Below the pieces are notes generated by a model, which was not told the origin of the DNA, did not search any database, and worked only from the letters and a program-made list of their open reading frames with translations. A DNA stretch of 64,000 bases. Origin: Bacteroidetes bacterium MED-G17 (GTDB lineage: Bacteria > Bacteroidota > Bacteroidia > NS11-12g > UBA9320). Both the position numbers and the translations under genes were made by a program. How positions within the stretch are numbered: position 1 is the stretch's first letter; each line of letters begins with the position of its first letter. The stretch spans positions 28,387 through 92,386 of the forward strand of contig NTKK01000008.1 of assembly GCA_002457675.1 (NCBI GenBank). Direction: 5' to 3'. Positions 62,338-64,000 of this stretch are shown here, in pieces.

Positions 62338-62641
62338 AAGGTTTACCTGGTTGAATGGCTTAAAGGTATTAATTTTAATTGCAATTCCTTTAACGCTATT
62401 GATTTTGCCTTTGGATTTTTTTGACGAGGGGAAAAGTATCAGTCTATTTGCTCTTTTGGGACTTGAGGATTACGTTTACTCCACGGGGATGACACGGGCA
62501 GTAATGCATCTAATGCACTTTGACTTTGCAGGCGCTCGAGAGTTCAATATTCTCTCCTTTTTTGTGTTGCCCCTTTTGTTTGTCCTTTGGCTCAAATGGC
62601 TGTTGGCAGAATTTGGTATTTCAATACTTCGTAAATTTTAA
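62312..62641 (+). CDS. DUF2752-like membrane protein
   Basis: YSTGMTRAVMHLMHFDFAGAREFN resembles the DUF2752 TG-x-TRA...A..FN core; overlaps the TM2 gene by 26 nt. Confidence 0.6.
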   Translation: METTPKNYKRFTWLNGLKVLILIAIPLTLLILPLDFFDEGKSISLFALLGLEDYVYSTGMTRAVMHLMHFDFAGAREFNILSFFVLPLLFVLWLKWLLAEFGISILRKF

Positions 62642-62744
62642 TAATTCATATTTATCCATCAAAATAAGATATCTACCTTATACCGGCCTTTTTTCAGCAA
62701 TCACTTAACAACCACTTAAACTCATTTAATAGCATAATACCATA

Positions 62745-63383
62745 ATGAAATACTTTATTCACTTAACCACTCTTTTTATCGTTTTTTCTGCAAATGCTCA
62801 AACAAATCTATATACCAATCCTGACTTTGAGACCATAGCAGCAGAGCATAATATCATTGCAATAATTCCATTTAAAACTACCGTAAAACTTCGTCCAAAA
62901 GCTATGAAAAATATGAACGAAGATGATTTCATTGAACTACAAGTTAAAGAGTCTGAAAATCTTCAGGCTTCTATGTACTCTTGGTTTTTAAAAAGAAAGA
63001 AAAGAGGTTCTTTATCAGTTGACGTTCAGAATAATTTTAAAACAAATGCTATTCTTAAGAAAAATGAAATCACAAATGAAAATTTAGATTCCTATACACC
63101 AGAAGAATTAGCAAAGCTTCTTGATGTAGATGCTGTAATAATGGGTACATTTCAAACAAATAAACCAATGTCTGCAGGAGCTGCAATAGCCTTAAGAATG
63201 CTTCTAGGTGCTTATGCGGCAACCAATGAAGCAAAAATTAATATGTTTATTTATAACGCAGAAGATGGTAAATTATTAATCAACTATAATAAAAGAGTAG
63301 CAGGGTCTTTGTTTAGCTCTAGTGATGATTTAGTTAATATTTTAATGAGAAAAGCCTCCCGAAGGATTGCATATTGTAAATAA
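62745..63383 (+). CDS. Secreted hypothetical protein
   Basis: Signal peptide FIVFSANAQ; LAKLLDVDAVIMGTFQTNKPMS resembles envelope-stress/curli-type lipoprotein folds. Confidence 0.6.
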   Translation: MKYFIHLTTLFIVFSANAQTNLYTNPDFETIAAEHNIIAIIPFKTTVKLRPKAMKNMNEDDFIELQVKESENLQASMYSWFLKRKKRGSLSVDVQNNFKTNAILKKNEITNENLDSYTPEELAKLLDVDAVIMGTFQTNKPMSAGAAIALRMLLGAYAATNEAKINMFIYNAEDGKLLINYNKRVAGSLFSSSDDLVNILMRKASRRIAYCK

Positions 63384-63483
63384 TTTTTAAAAACTTCAAC
63401 CTTAATCCAAGGGCCTTAAAGAAATTAACGGTAGTATTAACAAATCATAATCCGAGTTTTTTTAATTTTTCCTTTGAAATTAA

Positions 63484-63491
63484 TAAATTTG
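63484..63491 (+). promoter_or_regulatory. -7 box TAAATTTG
   Basis: Exact TAnnTTTG, 4 nt upstream of the ATG at 63496. Confidence 0.4.
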
Positions 63492-63495
63492 GATT

Positions 63496-63996
63496 ATGTC
63501 TTTTCGGGTTTTTACTTCACTATATATGGGTCTATTTTTTGTAAGCGCTTCTCTTAGTTCTTGTTCTGATGATTCAACTGTTTCAGGCACTCAAACAAAT
63601 GTTACAATTCCTGCAACTTTTACTGAACGCTACGACGGCGTAGTTTGGTTAGATGAGGATTCTCCACAAGATGTCTTGTACTACATTTCAATTCAAGATG
63701 GACCAAAAATTAAAATAATTAATTGGGATGCATTTGAAGATAGAAATGAATGTTATGAACTGATTGAAGGAGTTAGAAATTCGTACGGAGATAAGCTCAC
63801 CGTTATAGAAAATAACTTAGATAATCTCATTATAGAAGTAGAAGCACCCAGCTCCCAACCTTCTCGTTTCACCATCACTCTAACGGTAACTAATAATGGA
63901 AATAATGGGATTTTGAAATCACGTGATAGTGAAACAGGTGAAGAACTATTTACCGGAAACTTTGTAAGGTCTAGCACGAAAAATCCTTGTCTTTAA
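63496..63996 (+). CDS. Hypothetical lipoprotein
   Basis: Signal with SLSSCSDDS lipobox-like site. Confidence 0.65.
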   Translation: MSFRVFTSLYMGLFFVSASLSSCSDDSTVSGTQTNVTIPATFTERYDGVVWLDEDSPQDVLYYISIQDGPKIKIINWDAFEDRNECYELIEGVRNSYGDKLTVIENNLDNLIIEVEAPSSQPSRFTITLTVTNNGNNGILKSRDSETGEELFTGNFVRSSTKNPCL

Positions 63997-64000
63997 TTGG

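Noticed and set aside
60566-63203. 17-mer GGAGCTGCAATAGCCTT shared by the intergenic region near 60570 and the CDS at 63178
   Set aside because: Flanks do not align; a 17-nt match in a biased 64 kb sequence can be chance, and no longer homology is visible
1-64000. CRISPR arrays, IS elements, prophage, restriction-modification or known defence cassettes
   Set aside because: No regularly spaced repeats, transposase/integrase motifs or Cas/RM signatures seen on either strand

Overview
This is a 64 kb AT-rich chromosomal segment from a member of the Bacteroidota (Flavobacteriia/Cryomorpha-like by gene content; lineage is inference). Housekeeping genes: arginase, trxA, recG, dnaE, tRNA-Arg(ACG), photolyase, map, hutU, rsmD, coaD, pyrE, ahcY, gdhA. 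There is a complete bioF-bioD-bioA-KAS-bioB cluster with an embedded beta-ketoacyl synthase. A type IX secretion (T9SS) locus holds gldJ, a porP/sprF-like gene, porU (sortase) and porV. At least five T9SS cargo proteins are present, one of them PNGase F-like. The last ~10 kb (54-64 kb) is less dense and is rich in small or uncharacterised secreted and membrane proteins. I found no phage, IS element or CRISPR array. No single new system stands out unambiguously. The best leads are: (1) a T9SS-exported PNGase F-like amidase; (2) a KAS enzyme embedded in the biotin operon; (3) a DUF2130 protein with a candidate PD-(D/E)XK motif; (4) TAnnTTTG-type promoters placed so close to start codons that transcripts would be almost leaderless; (5) a decayed intergenic repeat and a run of tiny coupled membrane ORFs in the 58-62 kb region. 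All family names come from reading protein motifs; no database search was run.
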